From Lycium barbarum (Eukaryota; Streptophyta; Magnoliopsida; Solanales; Solanaceae), in the NCBI RefSeq assembly GCF_019175385.1, contig NC_083341.1, positions 67,365,800-67,429,799 of the forward strand: a DNA stretch of 64,000 bases, read 5' to 3'. The position numbers were made by a program, and so were the translations under genes. Within the stretch, counting starts at the first letter, position 1, and the number at the start of each line of letters is the position of its first letter. Below, piece by piece: positions 54,655 to 64,000 of this stretch. The notes beneath the pieces are model-generated. The model had not been told where the DNA came from. It was given only the letters and a program-made list of their open reading frames with translations, and made no database searches.

Positions 54655-55205
54655 TTGCAAGACTGTCTTATGGAAATTTGCCAGCAAGAGGATGGGTAAA
54701 ATGTAATTGTGATGGAGCAGCAAAAGGAAATCCTGGTCCAAGTGCCATTGCTTTTTGTATTAGAAATGAAAAGGGATATTTGTTGTTTGCTGCAGGAGAG
54801 AAAATCTCTGATGGAAAAAATCTTGTTGCTGAGGTTGTTGCTATTAAGAAAGGAGTTGAACATTGCATAGAAAATAGTCTGGTTCCTTTGATAATTGAGA
54901 CTGATTCTCTAGCTATACAGAAGTTCATCATGGGTGAATAAGACATCCCTTGGAGTATTGTGATAATAGTAAAGGAGATCCAAAGATTAATGAAGGGAGA
55001 TATAGTGAAGATGGAGCATATTTTCAGAGAAGGTAATGGACTAGCAGATCTTTTGGCTAACTTTGTTTTTGGTTTTGCAGTTACACAACAGTTCACGAGT
55101 TTCCAGGAATTACCAATCATGGCTAGAAGAATTCTCAACTCAGATAAATCTCAGATACCATATCTGAGAATTCGACATGCATCAGATATACATCAGCAAA
55201 CATGA
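54655..55205 (+). pseudogene. LINE RNase H domain
   Basis: Reads G-W-V-K-C-N-C-D-G-A-A-K-G-N-P-G, L-V-A-E-V-V-A-I and I-I-E-T-D-S-L-A-I, which carry the three acidic residues, then a TAA at 54939-54941, then H-I-F-R-E-G-N-G-L-A-D-L-L-A with the last Asp. This is the plant-type RNase H found at the C-terminus of many plant L1 elements. After the stop the frame is open to 55205. Confidence 0.85.
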
Positions 55206-55788
55206 AGAGGAGGAAGAGAAATTTTGCACTTGCATAGTTTTTGTAGTTACTGTTCTACATTGCCATACATATGATTCTGTAGCTGAGCTGATTTAGTACA
55301 GATTTGGAAGCTACTTGCATGGGTGGTATTAGTTTGATATCATGCTCATTCCCATGTAGAGAGTTTTCAGCTATATTAGTTTCAATTCACAATAGGAATG
55401 GGATACATGGCACAAGTTATACTTGCTGAATTGCACAAGCTGAAACTAGCAGGAAATGTGACTTGGAAACTATTTGGAGGCCGGTATATTCAACTAGATC
55501 TTGTTCCATACCACCTGGTGGGAGCTTGGAGGTGTGATAGATGGAGGAAGGTCAAGGCACCAGAATTTGTATTTCAAATTGCTTTTGTCACTACTGTTTT
55601 TAGCTCATTTTTAGTTGTTGCTGTTAGCTTCTTTCCTTTTTTTGCTTTCATACTCTCCTTTTTTTTTGGAGTAGTACTCTTGTACAGAAATTTCTTTTAA
55701 TAAATTCCCATCACTATATGATGGTTTAGTTAAAAAAAAAAAAAACCTACATGCAAACCCTAATTTTTTTCTAGCAGTCAACGCAGAG

Positions 55789-56488
55789 ATGGCCGCAACG
55801 GCCACTGGTCAGTCATCTGAGATAGCTGGCTAGGCCTCTAATGCACTCAACACAACCATTGACAGCATTCAATCCTTACTGAAAATTCCAAAACTCAAAT
55901 ATAATGATTTTTTAAACTAACCACCATGAACTCTATGCAAAACCCTAACCCTACGTCAAATATCCCTTTAAAAATTGTTTCATATTACAACGGAGTACCA
56001 ATTTTACGTTGGAAGCAAAAAGAAGTAGAACAAATGGAACTGATGCAGAAGCTCCAATACGCGGTCATTGGTAAGTTTTCTTATGGTTGGCCAGAGATTG
56101 AGGAACTAAGGACTATTATTCCTGCACAATGTGGGATCAATGGTTAATGTGAAATTGGTTTGTTTAGGCATAGGCATGTTTTAATACGTTTATCTCTCAT
56201 GGAGGACTTTATTAATTTGCATTCGAAAGGGGCATATTATATACAGCTGAGAGATGGATGTTCATATCAAATGAGGCCACTAACATATGATACTAAGTTT
56301 AAGATTGATGAAGAAACATCAAAGGTGATTACTTGGATATCCTTTTTCGGATCTAATGCTAACTTTTTTTGGTAAAAGAATCCTAGTTCTCTATTGCTTG
56401 TGGTGTTGGAATCCCTTTACATTTGGATAAAGAAACTGAGACTAGAACCAAGCCTAGCTGTGCTCGAGTTAAAGTAGTCGTGGATTTA
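55789..56488 (+). pseudogene. LINE ORF1 start (second LINE, L2)
   Basis: From the ATG at 55789 (M-A-A-T-A-T-G-Q) with a TAG at about 55828 and a frameshift before 55926. Then V-P-I-L-R-W-K-Q-K-E-V-E-Q-M, L-Q-Y-A-V-I-G-K-F-S-Y-G-W-P, R-H-V-L-I-R-L-S-L-M-E-D-F and Y-Q-M-R-P-L-T-Y-D follow. This is the DUF4283-type RNA-binding region of plant LINE ORF1. It is cut at 56488 by the LTR of E; the rest should lie beyond E, outside the window. It begins 43 bp after the A-tail of L1. Confidence 0.8.
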
Positions 56489-58403
56489 TGTCACGACCCG
56501 ACTAGGGGCCATGACGGGTACCCAGAGCTGAATACTGAACACCACTCGTTACGCTAGCCATCATACTCATCCTGAACACACATAAACTCCAAGGCAATAC
56601 ATAGAAATACATAAGCCCTCACGGCTGTAAAAATGATATACAAGAATGTACTATGAAGTCATTATGGGACATCTACTACCCACACATACGTATCTACGAG
56701 CCTCTACTGGAGTACCGTGACATAAGGACGGGACAGGACCCCGTCATGCCCATATACATATTTACACAAAATAATGTATCAAAAGTGGCACCTCCAGAAT
56801 AATGGAGTGCTCCTGTAAATCTGCTGACTAGCTCCTAGGAATCTGGACCACCTCCCTGTCTACTTGTGGACATGAACACAACGTCTAAAAAGAAAGGACG
56901 TCAGTACAAACATTGTACTGACTATGTAAGGCATGAATAATAATAACATATCAAAGAAATAAGGGAACTTCAAGTAAGGAAACAACCTGTAACTGAATGT
57001 CAATTAAGATGGAAAAATGCATGCTAACTTACATCATAAACATCATCATATCAAGTATAAATATATAAGCTGCCCGACCATATAGGTACGGTGTGATCAT
57101 CGTTAGCCCGCATCTGGGGTAACCATGTCATGTTGCCCACTAGTGGTGTCTGCCCATGCCCTCTAGACATTGTGTATATGCCGCCCGCCTTAGCGGTGTC
57201 TGCCCGGCCATATAGGCACGGTGTAATCTCATTATCATATACTTATCATAAAGCATGCATTAGAACTCAAATAAAAACTAAACCCTATCGGGGTGACGTA
57301 AGATCAAGAACCCCCTATTCCATTATGGAGTAGTCATAATCATCATGCCTCACCTTGAAGGAACAAGCATTTTAAGGTGAGTGTAACAACAATGAGCAAC
57401 ATCAAGAATCGTATATGGATCATTAGCTTCGTAGAAATATCATACCATGAGCTTTAGAATCTCTAGACTTAGGCTCATCATTATCATTATCACATTTGTA
57501 ACATATTACTTATCTTTACCGCATGAGAAGCTCTTTATAAACATAGACTCACAGTTTCCGAGATGTAAGAGGGTCATGGAAAGACAAAGGAATTCATGTC
57601 ATAGGAATCATGCCTTGGAAAAGGAGGGACTGGCCTTACATACCTTGATGTCGCTCTAACTTTATCAATTTAAGCGCTTTCCTCCACTGTCCACGATTCT
57701 ACATTCAAGAGATTTCATTCTAGAATTAGATGATCGGAAACATACTTAAGCTTAAGCTAAAGTTAATGAAAATTGGGCAGCATTACCTTTGTTTCTACAA
57801 CTTCCTCCATATGATATAACATCTCCCAAGCATCAACAACAACATTCATAATATTATGATCAACAATCTTCATCAAACTATACATTATGCAATTCTCCCA
57901 ATTCCATTTCAAATCTTCCATACCCAAAATTACCACATAACATCGAATTCGTCAACATACAATGCTTCTTCAACACTCTTAGTATCATTTATAACAAGGT
58001 TATATTCATAACATGTCAAGAACTATAGTTCAAATCAAGTAACTATTCAAGAACATCATTATTCCTCTATTTAGACTTCATTTTCCACTTCCTTCCATAA
58101 TCCAAGTCTTTTAATCACTTAATAATCTTAACAACATGAAATGAACGTAAAACTCACCTTTGAATATGTAGAAACGGCCTTTGGAATAAAATATTCCACT
58201 TGAGAAAACCCCAACTTCACCTCTAAAGAAGTTCTTGACTTGTATAAACCCTAATGAGCATTCATGCTGTTGATTCCATCAACCCTTGATGCTTAACTCT
58301 TGATTCCTCTTGGGTATATGTTAAAATGGTATGGAGAATATTCTAGAGCTTTCTTGAGGTGTGAAGAAAGGATGAAAATGAAAAATGAGGACTTGGGGGT
58401 CTC

Positions 58404-58411
58404 TTTTTATA
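58404..58411 (-). promoter_or_regulatory. TATA box of LTR E
   Basis: TATAAAAA on the minus strand, downstream of the palindromes and about 250 bp before the donor-like GT. Confidence 0.6.
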
Positions 58412-58435
58412 AAATTTAAAATCTGTCCCGACGGT

Positions 58436-58590
58436 GTTATATGGACACAAATACGGTCTGTATATGTGACCGTATAATACTTCCAGTGGAGGACCCTTCT
58501 CTGGACAGGTTATACGGTCCCTCATACGGACCGTATAAATTATACGGACCGTATAAATTATACGGGCCGTATAAGTTGACCGTATAACTC
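58436..58590 (-). repeat. U3 palindrome array of E
   Basis: At least three TATACGGNCCGTATA-like palindromes and half-sites, same type as in LTR A. Confidence 0.8.
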
Positions 58591-58930
58591 CCAGTTTCTC
58601 CGAAGTTGCTCTTGCCATTTCTTTTGATCTCCGATCCTTATAGAACCTTCTTAGAACTTATTTAGCACTTCATTAATAATCTAGGGAGTGTCATAACTCT
58701 TCCTCAAGACATCATTAAGTCAAAATTAGCTCGGTACTTTGCAAAACCCTTCCAAAACACGACTTATACCTTACATTCTTCATCAAACTTCCTTCTATTG
58801 CCTCAAACGCCTTTGGAATCTTAATTATAATCGTTAAGTACCCCTTCTTACTTGTAGGAACATCATATCCATCTCACCCTACGTTAGTCTAACAACCACA
58901 CGATGACATGAAATTTTTTGAGGTGTAACA

Positions 58931-58949
58931 CTCTTCCCCCCTTTAAAAA
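58931..58949 (-). other. polypurine tract of E
   Basis: Minus strand AAAGGGGGGAAGAG directly before the LTR start. It has only six G, against 15 in C and 18 in B. Confidence 0.85.
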
Positions 58950-59136
58950 TATTCGTCCTAGAATGTTAAGTTCTCGGGAATTTCTACAGAAATTTCGCTA
59001 GAGTTTCCCCTGTAATATGGCGCTATGATCCTATCACAACAACCCACGATAACATTGCCTCATAGGGCTACAACACAATGGCAAGAAAATATGGCCACAC
59101 AAGACTAAAATCACTAAAAAGAAAGCATTACATACC

Positions 59137-60719
59137 TCATAATAATGATGTTTCATCTTGGATCTCTTCCGGGGGTGGAAACAAGTGCGGATATTTGGAC
59201 TTCATGTTTTCTTCCACTTCCCAAGTCATTTCTTCTCAGTTATTGTTTCACCACAAGACTTTGACCAAAGCTACTTCTTTGTTTCTAAGCCTTTGTACTT
59301 TCCTATCTTGTATAGCAATGGGTACCTCCTCATAAGTCAACTTTTTCGTGGCTTGAACATCATCTACCGGCATGATCCTAGTAGGATCTCCGACACACTT
59401 ACGGAGCATTGATACATGGAAAACTGGATGGACTGATTCAAGTTCTAGGGGTAAGTCCAGTTCATATCTTATAAGGTCCAATGTATCGAGGACTTAATTT
59501 TCCCTTCTTGCCAAATCTCATCACGCCTTTTATCGGTGATACCTTCAAGAATACCCAATCATCAACTTGGAATTCTAAGTCCCGCCGATGATTGTCCACA
59601 TAAGATTTCTGGCAACTTTGGGCCGTTAGTAATCGATCTTGGATCACCTTAATCTTTTCCACTGCTTGTTGAATCAACTCCGGACCTATCAGCTGTACCT
59701 CTCCTATTTCAAACCACCCAATTGGGGACCTACACTTTCTTTCATATAAAGCTTCGTACGAGGCCATCTGAATACCAGAATGATAATTGTTGTTGTATGC
59801 AAACTCAATAAAAGGCAAGTGATCATCCCAGTTACCACAGAAATCTAGCACACATGCCCGTAACATATCTTCCAAGGTCTGAATAGTGCGTTCGGCCTGG
59901 ATGAAACGCTGTGCTAAGTATTACCTAAGTACCCAAACCTTCTTGAAAGGACTTCCAGAATTTAGCTGTAAATTGTGGTCTTCTGTTGGTAATAATAGAC
60001 ACTGGAACGCCATGAAGCCGCACTATCTCCTTAAGATACAACTTTGCATAATCTTCTGCCGAATATGTGGTTTGACGAGAAGAAAATGAGCTGATTTCGT
60101 GAATCTGTCCACGATCACCCATATGGAGTCATGCTTGCGTCGGGAATGAGGTAACCCTACAATGAAATCCATGTTGATAACTTTCCATTTCCATGCTGGA
60201 ATTTCCATAGTTTGTAATAATCCTTCTAGCTTTTGATGCTCAATTTTCACTTGTTGGCAATTTGAACATTGAGCTACAAATTTCGCTATATTCTTCTTCA
60301 TTTCGTCCCACCAATACATTAGCTTGAGATCGTGATACATCTTTGTCGCTCCTGGGTGAATAGAATACTAAGAGTAATGAGCTTCCTCTAGAATCCGACG
60401 ACGCAGTCCCGCAACATTTGGGACACATAGCCTGTGTCGGTACCTAAGAACTCCATCTGTAGAAACTTCAAATGGCAACTTCTTTTTATCATGAAATGTA
60501 TCTCTATACTGACTCAACTAAGAGTCTTCATATTGGTGCTCTCTCACTTTCATATCTAAGGACGAAACAGTTGGGTTGTGAATACTAACTCTTACATGGC
60601 CGGAATCAATTTGGCGAACTCCGATGCTAGCTAGCTGGTGAAGATCACGGATTAATTCTTTCTTCTCCGAAGGAATATCACATAGACTTCCCATTGATTT
60701 GCAGCTAAGTGCATCAGCC
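59137..60719 (-). pseudogene. integrase with chromodomain of element E
   Basis: In gene order: Y-H-P-G-K-V-N-V-V-A-D-A-L, zinc finger with C-S-N-C-Q-Q-V-K, catalytic N-M-D-F-I-V-G-L-P, then a frameshift after A-H-F-L-L-V-K. The second triad site reads I-I-T-N-R-R-P-Q-F, so Asp is Asn. A deletion near 59905 removes five residues before A-E-R-T-I-Q, but the Glu is kept. The C-terminal part 59875-59462 is open, shifts near 59470, then V-H-P-V-F-H-V-S-M-L-R-K-C. The chromodomain is V-L-W then stop, N-N-N, stop, E-E-M-T-W-E-V-E. End of pol at 59137. Confidence 0.85.
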
Positions 60720-61393
60720 ACTACGTTCACCTTTCCGGGGTGGTATAAAATACTCACATCATAATCATTCAATAGTTCTAACCACCGCCTCTGTCGAAGA
60801 TTTAACTACTTCTGCTTGAAAATATATTAGAGACTCTTGTGATCTGTATAAATATCAACATGAACGCCATATAAATAGTATCTCCACATCTTTAGCGTAT
60901 GTATAACCGCGGCCAATTCAAGATCATGGGTCGGATAGTTCTTTTCATGTTTCTACAACTGCCTTGAAGCATAGGCAATGACTTTACCGTGTTGCATCAA
61001 CACACAGCCTATCCCAAAACCAGAGGCATCACAATACATAACATAACCATCTTGCCCTTCTGGAAGTGTCAGGACTGGGGCTGAAGGTAATCTATCCTTC
61101 AATTCCTGGAAACTGCGTTCACAATCTTTAGTCCATTGAAATTTTGTTGATTTCTGAGTTAGCTTCGTCAATGGTGCTGAAATAGGGGAAAACCCTTCCA
61201 CAAATCTTCTATAGTAACCTGCCAATCCCAAAAAGCTATGGACTTTTGTAGGCGTTGTAGCCCTTGGCCAAGTCTTCACAGCCTCAATTTTCCGAACAGC
61301 TACTCGAATGCCATCAGCTGAAATAATGTAGCCCAGAAAAGTCATAGAATTTAACCAGAACTCACATTTTGAGAATTTGCATACAAATATCAA
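60720..61393 (-). pseudogene. RNase H of element E
   Basis: The frame 61393-60953 holds [29 protein letters not shown] and [12 protein letters not shown]. The next part has stops, for example after A-S-R-Q-L, and contains I-Y-T-D-H-K-S-L. Acidic residues are kept, so loss here comes from stops only. Confidence 0.8.
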
Positions 61394-62101
61394 GTCCGAA
61401 GAATTCTAAGGACAATACGCAAATGCTCTGTGTGCTCCGTTTCTGACCGAGAATATACTAAGATGTCATTGATGAACACGATCACAAATAAGTCTAGAAA
61501 GGGCCTGAATACATTATTCATCAGATTCATAAACACTGCCGGAGCATTTGTCAACCTAAATGATATCACCCGAATTTCATAGTGGCCATATCGCGTTCTG
61601 AAAGCTGTCTTGGGAATATCTTCTTCTCTAACTCTCACTTGATGGTACCCGGATCTTAGATCAATTTTTGGAAAACCATTTGGCACCCTGTAATTGGTCA
61701 AACAAATGATCAATTCTTGGAAGCGGATATTTATTCTTTATCGTCACCTTGTTCAACTGCCTATAGTCAATGCACATCCGTAAGGAACCATCTTTCTTTC
61801 TCACAAATAGGACAGGTGCTCCCCACGGTGATGAACTGGGCCTAATGAATTCCTTCTCAAGCAAATCTTTCAGTTGTTCTTTTAGCTCTTTCAATTCTGC
61901 AGGAGCCATTCGGTAAGGAGGGATAGATATAGGCTTGGTATCCGACAACACATCAATAGTAAAATTAATTTCTCTTTCGGGAGGAAGGCCTGGAAGTTCA
62001 TCCGAAAATTCGTTCACTACCGGGACGGATTGAAAAGTCGGTGGCTTTGCTTCGGTGTCATGAACTCGGACTAGGTGATAAATATAACCTTTGGCTATCA
62101 T
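61390..62101 (-). pseudogene. reverse transcriptase of element E
   Basis: The frame 62101-61661 has the linker ([13 protein letters not shown]), [22 protein letters not shown] and [12 protein letters not shown] shift at about 61670 leads to 61713-61390 with [10 protein letters not shown]. The catalytic box reads F-I-N-D instead of F-I-D-D. The linker also lacks a few residues (N-E-F-S-D-E-L against N-E-F-P-D-V-F-…-E-L). Confidence 0.85.
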
Positions 62102-62689
62102 CTTTCTTGCCTTAAGGTAGGAAATAAACCTACCTCAGTGAGAGGCTGCATTACCTTTCCATTCAAGCACAGTTTCTCCCGGGAATTGGAATTGAACTAC
62201 TTTCATTCCACAATCGACATTAGCATAACAAGAGGCCAACCAATCCATACCCATAATCACATCAAAATATAACATTTCCAGCTCAACTAAATCAACTTTA
62301 GTCTGACGATCACATACCATAATTAAACAATTCTTGTATACTTGTCTAGCTATTACAGGATCACCAACCGGAGTTGATACCTCGAAAGGTTTAATTGGCT
62401 CGGGTTTCACCCCAATACGGCCAGTAATATAGGGAGTAATGTTAGACAACGTAGAACCCGGATATATCAATGCATAGACATCATGACAGAATATGGATAA
62501 TACACCTGTAACCACATCCGGGGAGGACTCAAGATCCTGGCATCTGGCTAAAGCATAAATACGGGGTTGGGCGCCACCTGAACTTGATGATCCCCCTCTG
62601 GCCCTACCGCATCCTGCTGCAACTTGGGGAGTCTGCCCTATTGGGCGCACAGAGGAGGAAGAACCAACTGTTGATCCTGTGGGCTAGGC
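62102..62689 (-). pseudogene. aspartic protease of element E (active-site Asp lost)
   Basis: The frame 62650-62135 contains A-L-I-Y-P-G-S-T-L-S-N-I, where the catalytic Asp of A-L-I-D-P-G is Tyr. F-D-V-I-M-G-M-D-W-L-A and V-L-E-W-K-G-N follow. A TGA precedes G-R-F-I-S-Y. The protease would be inactive. Confidence 0.8.
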
Positions 62690-63907
62690 CCCAACTCTAC
62701 CACTCATTGATGGACAATCTCGCATCATATGCCCAACCTGACCACAAGCATAGCAGGCATCTAAACCTCGGCGACACTGACCGGAGTGTAATATACCGCA
62801 CTGGCTACATCACGGCACTGGTGGTTGCCGCTAGCTAGGATCGCCTCCAAACTGAAAACCTGAGGCTCCAGAACTCTGACCCGGACCAGAATAAATAGGG
62901 CGATCAAATCTCCTGCCCGCAAACTGAGGAGGTGCACTCGTCGCGGACTGGCCCGAATATCTGGAATACTGTTGCCGCTGACCCCCTCTATACTCACTAC
63001 TAGCACCGGCAGATCTGGCCCTCTTTCTCTATCCTCTGTCAATATTACGCTCACCTCTCTGCGGCTGTTGCTGATCCTCTAAATTCTAGGCGTGAGCCTG
63101 AATACAAGAAATGTCCATCCCTTCCTGGAGTGAAGCTGTCAAGAAATCTTTGAATATATATGGCCCTAAGCCACTCACAAACCTATGCACTTTATCTCCC
63201 ATGTCAGCCACCATAGTCAGAGCATATCTAGCCATTGAGTTAAAGTGAAGGCTATACTCCTGGGCACTCATATTCCCTTGCCTTAGATTTAGAAACATGT
63301 TAGCTCGACCCATGAACCTCGAGCGGCAAATAGTGGCAGATGAAAGTATCTACGAATTCTTGCCAAACTGGGGTGGTGCATTGTCCTTTCTTGAAGATAT
63401 CTAGTTATTATACCAAAGAACCGCCACATCCCGGAGTCTGTAAGAAGCCAACTCCACAGATTCAGTATCAGAGGCATGAATGATCCTCAACGTTCTCAGC
63501 ATCTCATCAATATAACCTTACAGGTCTTCGTCCGGCTTTGACCCAAAAAATTCTGGAGGATTTAAACTCATGAAATCACGGGCTCTAGCACTAGTTGCCT
63601 TGTCTCCTGGACCCGTACTCTGCCGCTGTACCTGAGCGGAAACTAGCTATGTCAATAGCTGAATAGCTTCGGTCATTTGTTGACCCGAAGTACCCAGTGG
63701 AGGAACTGGAGGCATAGGAGCAGGAGCTGAAGCCACCTCTAGTTCTTCTAGAATAGGCAGAGTGTGAGAGGTATTGGATAGAGCCTCATTATGGGATTCA
63801 CATTCTTCGATACCCGTTGGTGGCTCCCTGTCCATTCGCCGTGTTGTAGTATCCTTTCCCTTCTGCGCGACTGTGGCTTTTCTCTTCACCGGCATCATAG
63901 AAATCAT
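62690..63907 (-). pseudogene. gag of element E
   Basis: The ATG at 63907 opens M-I-S-M-M-P-V-K-R-K; an upstream in-frame ATG exists, but 63907 matches D and A. The N-terminus is open to about 63650. Capsid pieces are N-P-P-E-F-F-G-S-K-P-D-E-D, V-E-L-A-S-Y-R-L-R-D-V and, at 63313-63086, L-N-L-R-Q-G-N-M-S-A-Q-E-Y. Stops and shifts separate them. Two zinc knuckles, C-S-Q-C-G-I-L-H-S-G-Q-C and C-Y-A-C-G-Q-V-G-H-M-M-R-D-C, lie at 62800-62715. An Arg-rich basic segment precedes them. Confidence 0.85.
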
Positions 63908-64000
63908 AACGCACAATTGTGGAGGAGAAAATCTTATAACATGGCTATATGGCACGATCTAATAAGAAGAAGAATGGTCATTTTTCCTAAATACCCGCAG
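63908..64000 (-). other. leader of element E (partial)
   Basis: Matches the leader of D (for example the TTATAAGATTTT and CGATCT blocks). The primer site would lie just beyond the window. Confidence 0.75.

Larger units (their letters stand above)
52842..55745 (+). mobile_element. 5'-truncated L1-type LINE (L1)
   Basis: Contains the end of RT, a zinc-binding region, an RNase H and a 3' end with AATAAA-like signals and a 14-A tail (55732-55745). ORF1, the endonuclease and the first half of RT are missing, as usual for incomplete target-primed reverse transcription. I found no target-site duplication. Confidence 0.85.
56489..58930 (-). repeat. 3' LTR of element E
   Basis: 2,442 bp; starts TGTTACACC at 58930 and ends GGTCGTGACA at 56489. 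TATA box 58404-58411, donor-like AAAG|GTGAGT (GT at 58157-58156), U3 palindromes 58436-58590, CTCACCTT/AAGGTGAG arms (57349-57356, 57374-57381), CAGTAC/GTACTG (56902-56907, 56915-56920). Confidence 0.9.
56489..64000 (-). mobile_element. Ty3/gypsy chromovirus E (runs off the window)
   Basis: Minus-strand element inserted in LINE ORF1: 3' LTR 56489-58930, polypurine tract, pol with chromodomain, gag and part of the leader. The 5' LTR is outside. Left flank is ATTTA (56484-56488), which should recur at its far end. Confidence 0.9.

Noticed and set aside
55398..55700. 100-codon frame with hydrophobic end after the LINE RNase H
   Set aside because: It lies in the LINE 3' region, and the hydrophobic stretch comes from T-rich sequence before the A-tail.
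1..64000. Ribosomal RNA, tRNA genes or organelle insertions
   Set aside because: I saw no rRNA core motifs, cloverleaf-like A/B boxes or chloroplast/mitochondrial coding stretches on either strand.

Overview
This window is plant nuclear DNA made almost entirely of transposable elements. No host protein-coding gene could be supported. The content is chromodomain-type Ty3/gypsy LTR retrotransposons with an initiator-tRNA-Met primer site, a Tat-lineage Ty3/gypsy element with an antisense intron-containing gene, and L1-type LINEs with a plant RNase H. Together these point to repeat-rich (probably pericentromeric) heterochromatin of a eudicot. Several LTR and pol types look like those I know from Solanaceae, but that placement is inference. 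By my boundaries only about 3.3 kb (46566-48491 and 51477-52841) is not assigned to an element.

Layout, with labels used below. D (minus): partial gag at 1-291 and 5' LTR to 2959. J (minus): old LTR fragment and broken integrase, 2960-4882. F (plus): LTR, 4883-7330, 3' end lost. A (plus): chromovirus, 7331-31728, with two later insertions. Element C (13212-20513, flanked by AACTA/AGCTA) sits inside A's integrase. Element B (22629-30305, flanked by GATAT/GATAT) sits inside A's 3' LTR. K: right part of another LTR, 31729-32531, then a 45-bp minus-strand RT sliver. G (plus): LTR, gag, protease and RT, 32577-38030, cut in pol and joined to H. H (plus): Tat element, 38031-46565, with pol, a four-exon antisense gene and 3' LTR. 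I (minus): probable solo LTR, 48492-51476. Two LINE pieces lie head to tail, 52842-56488. E (minus): chromovirus, 56489 to the window end.

Autonomous-type elements encode gag (two zinc knuckles), protease, RT, RNase H, integrase and a chromodomain as one gag-pol frame. All copies here are broken by stops, frameshifts or lost catalytic residues. C has LTRs, primer site and polypurine tract but only the last part of pol, so it must have been mobilised in trans.

The most interesting signals are shared by otherwise different LTR families. (1) Stem-loops with near-fixed loop lengths, some with compensating base changes, occur in the LTR, after the primer site and before the polypurine tract. (2) A consensus 5' splice site lies about 210-255 bp after the TATA box, paired with a conserved CAG|GT near the LTR end. 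(3) U3 regions carry arrays of palindromes around CGGNCCG whose flanks differ by family. Separately, element B integrated with an inverted copy of the last 28 bp of U5 where its 5' LTR should be.
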